In this document: piece by piece, positions 62,755 through 64,000 of the stretch
Numbering within the stretch: position 1 is the stretch's first letter
Layout: each line of letters begins with the position of its first letter
From: Absidia repens
Lineage: Eukaryota > Mucoromycota > Mucoromycetes > Mucorales > Cunninghamellaceae
NCBI GenBank assembly: GCA_002105175.1
Contig: MCGE01000013.1
Coordinates: forward strand, 372,001-436,000
Direction of reading: 5' to 3'
DNA length: 64,000 nucleotides
Notes under the pieces: generated by a model
The model's database searches: none
What the model was told of the DNA's origin: nothing
Seen by the model: only the letters and a program-made list of their open reading frames with translations
Position numbers and translations under genes: made by a program

Positions 62755-62965
62755 GGCCTTTTGAAAAGTGCAATACAAACATCATGGGGAAACCCTTCCA
62801 TTTTGGATTCGTGATCTTTGACCGTCCTCAAATTAGCATTCATTTTAGAATAGTGTCATTAGCTCAACTTGGCGTTAGTTGTCATAGTTTACATTGCATC
62901 TATATCAGAATTAAACATGTCTTGTCTTTTTATTATTATTCTCTTTCATGCCTTTCATTGTCTCG
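62755..62965 (-). repeat. Dispersed repeat family, copy H (partial)
   Basis: Starts at the core (ATCATGGGGAAACCCTTCCA at 62781) and continues with GTGTCATTAGCTCAACTTGG and ATCAGAATTAAACATGTC to GCTGAATGGGC. The E-box-like block and A-tract part is missing. Confidence 0.7.
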
Positions 62966-63094
62966 CTGAATGGGCAGGGCGTATGTGCGTGGAAAAACAG
63001 AGTGTGTGGGGGTTGTGGGGTTTATGCGTAGAAAAAAAAAAACTGCAGCTCGTTGTGTAAAATGCTACGTACAGTTGCCAAAAAAAAAGCCTCC

Positions 63095-63240
63095 CCAAGT
63101 GTCATTAGCTCAGCTTAGCGTTAGTTATCATAGTTTATATTGTATCTATATCAGAATTAAACATGTCTTGTCTTTTTATTATTATTCCCTTTCATGCCTT
63201 TCATTGTCTCGCTGAATGGGCATGGCATATGTGCGTGAAA
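63095..63240 (-). repeat. Dispersed repeat family, copy I (distal part, local duplication of copy H)
   Basis: GTGTCATTAGCTCAGCTTAG through GCTGAATGGGCATGGC repeats 62853-62993 in direct orientation with only scattered substitutions. The two lie about 250 bp apart, so this is a recent local duplication. It ends about 80 bp before the orphan gene. Confidence 0.85.
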
Positions 63241-63259
63241 AAAAAAAAAAAAAAAACTA

Positions 63260-63268
63260 TATATAATC
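63260..63268 (+). promoter_or_regulatory. TATA-like element before the 160-residue orphan
   Basis: TATATATAA lies about 55 bp before the start codon at 63322, right after an A-tract that ends repeat copy I. Confidence 0.4.
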
Positions 63269-63321
63269 CTTTTTTTTTTATCATTAATTTTTTTTTCATT
63301 ACTTTTCTTATCACTCCTACA

Positions 63322-63804
63322 ATGAACCAATATTCAAAAATCAAATCAATTGAAGACTTCTCGCTTTTGTCATGCCAGACGCCCATGGCGCCCCTGGAAG
63401 AGATGGCCCATTCAAACATCATGGCATTACAAGCATTGGACGATTCTGATGAAGCATGGTTTCAAGAGCGAAGTGCTAAATGGAAAAAGAAGGATATACT
63501 CAAATTGCACATAACTCCCAACATAATCAAATTGGCACACCGTACTTTTTCTCCAAGACCACCAGTCACTGAATACTCCTCCAATTTGTTAACCCTTGTG
63601 AAAGGGATTTTAAAGAAAAAGGATATGTTGTCTGCCACTAGCCTCATCTGGCAAGAATTGAAGCTTCAAGACGAATGGTTGAAGCCTGAAGCTGGTGGTC
63701 CAGCTTCTTCTGGGCCCAAGGATGTGGAGGCGCCATCAATGAGCGGCCTACTAAATGCCATTTTTGGTGTTAGTGACGCGCTTGGCTGGGACATGCAGGA
63801 TTAA
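63322..63804 (+). CDS. Hypothetical protein, 160 residues, no recognised domain
   Basis: An intronless frame beginning MNQYSKIKSIEDFSLLSCQT. The frame is open further upstream, but through a repeat copy and T-rich DNA, so I chose this ATG, which follows a TATA-like element. The sequence is hydrophilic and probably helical (WFQERSAKWKKKDILKLHIT; KDMLSATSLIWQELKLQDEW), with a Gly/Ser/Pro linker near residue 130 and a C-terminal segment SGLLNAIFGVSDALGWDMQD. No signal peptide or membrane helix. Base composition is less AT-rich than the surroundings, which supports coding. Its position against a repeat island suggests a lineage-specific or element-associated gene. Function unknown. Confidence 0.6.
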   Translation: MNQYSKIKSIEDFSLLSCQTPMAPLEEMAHSNIMALQALDDSDEAWFQERSAKWKKKDILKLHITPNIIKLAHRTFSPRPPVTEYSSNLLTLVKGILKKKDMLSATSLIWQELKLQDEWLKPEAGGPASSGPKDVEAPSMSGLLNAIFGVSDALGWDMQD

Positions 63805-63834
63805 GTTTTCCCCCTTCCTTTTTTTCTCTTTTTT

Positions 63835-63935
63835 GTTTATCACCTTTTTATTTTTATCACATTTTTATTTTTTATCACATTTTTATTTTTTATCACATTT
63901 ATATTTTTTTATCACGTTTTTATTTTTTATCACGT
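63835..63935. repeat. Short tandem repeat of TTTTTATCAC(A/G) units
   Basis: Five or so units of about 19 bp (TTTTTATCACATTTTTATT) directly after the orphan gene, the last ones with CACG instead of CACA. Confidence 0.75.
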
Positions 63936-63964
63936 TCAGCACTCGCCGCCACTTTATTTTTTAG

Positions 63965-63972
63965 TATAAATA
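63965..63972 (+). promoter_or_regulatory. TATA box of a possible gene to the right of the window
   Basis: TATAAATA followed by C-rich and CT-rich DNA at the window edge, as in a fungal core promoter. The gene itself would lie outside. Confidence 0.35.
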
Positions 63973-64000
63973 CCCCACCTTTCCCCCGCCAATTCTCTTT

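Larger units (their letters stand above)
58666..63321. other. Large repeat island without an intact gene
   Basis: About 4.6 kb. It contains copy F (59740-60325, minus), copy G (61045-61715, plus), copies H and I (62755-62965 and 63095-63240, minus), a three-unit tandem repeat (62241-62586) and short duplicated blocks around 61980-62035 and 63030-63090. At 59380-59490 units such as CTATTCTATGG, TAGTCTACGGG and ACTATCCTACAG resemble the 30-bp repeats at 23.7 kb read in reverse. No gene supported. Confidence 0.6.

Overview
The window is nuclear DNA from a filamentous fungus, most likely an early-diverging one (Mucoromycota, Mucorales-like). The evidence is AT-rich spacers with long A/T runs, protein genes cut by many 50-250 bp GT-AG introns, poly-Gln/Asn tracts, a METTL4-type methyltransferase and relics of a Fanzor (eukaryotic TnpB-like) protein. 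The genus cannot be fixed from sequence alone. Gene models were built by hand from reading frames, splice sites and family motifs. Unless noted, intron phases close without error.

Layout: Kin4-like protein kinase with KA1-like tail (39-3951, +, 5' end outside); repeat-containing spacer; MFS monocarboxylate-type transporter (6107-7734, -); cornichon/Erv14 cargo receptor in six small exons (8738-9673, -); mitofusin FZO1 (10483-13204, -) divergent from an Hpc2/ubinuclein HIR subunit (13664-16098, +); Crz1-like zinc-finger factor (17168-18217, +); repeat island with a Fanzor C-terminal relic (18.2-21.6 kb); METTL4-like methyltransferase (21667-23487, +); second repeat island with a decayed Fanzor-like frame (23.5-26.0 kb); VPS1 dynamin (26067-29233, +), SLC35F transporter (29553-31161, +) and MDM33/SHE9 (31438-32983, +) in tandem; repeat; kelch-BTB Ral2/LZTR1-like protein (34738-37590, -); unknown small membrane protein (37976-38553, -); ornithine carrier ORT1 (39191-40478, -); MAK16 (41133-42461, -) divergent from RXT3 (42783-46434, +); repeat; Cys-rich GPI-type protein (48686-49551, +); arrestin-like adaptor (51203-52797, -) divergent from a HAL/NPR1-type kinase (53330-55390, +); MBOAT lysophospholipid acyltransferase (56861-58665, +); a dense repeat island (58.7-63.3 kb) and a 160-residue orphan (63322-63804, +).

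The genes are mostly housekeeping: mitochondrial shape (FZO1, MDM33), membrane traffic (Erv14, VPS1, arrestin), chromatin (Hpc2, Rxt3, METTL4), ribosome assembly (MAK16) and transport. The less ordinary content lies between them. One dispersed, non-coding repeat family appears at least eight times in both orientations. It carries a conserved E-box-like block (CACGTGGGCGGGATTTG) next to A-tracts, and two Fanzor-like relics lie on its side and strand. It may be the flank of a Fanzor-bearing mobile element.

Three otherwise intact genes (HPC2, VPS1, RXT3) each lack exactly one base. The shared sign and the repeat or homopolymer setting of two of them suggest residual assembly errors rather than pseudogenes.
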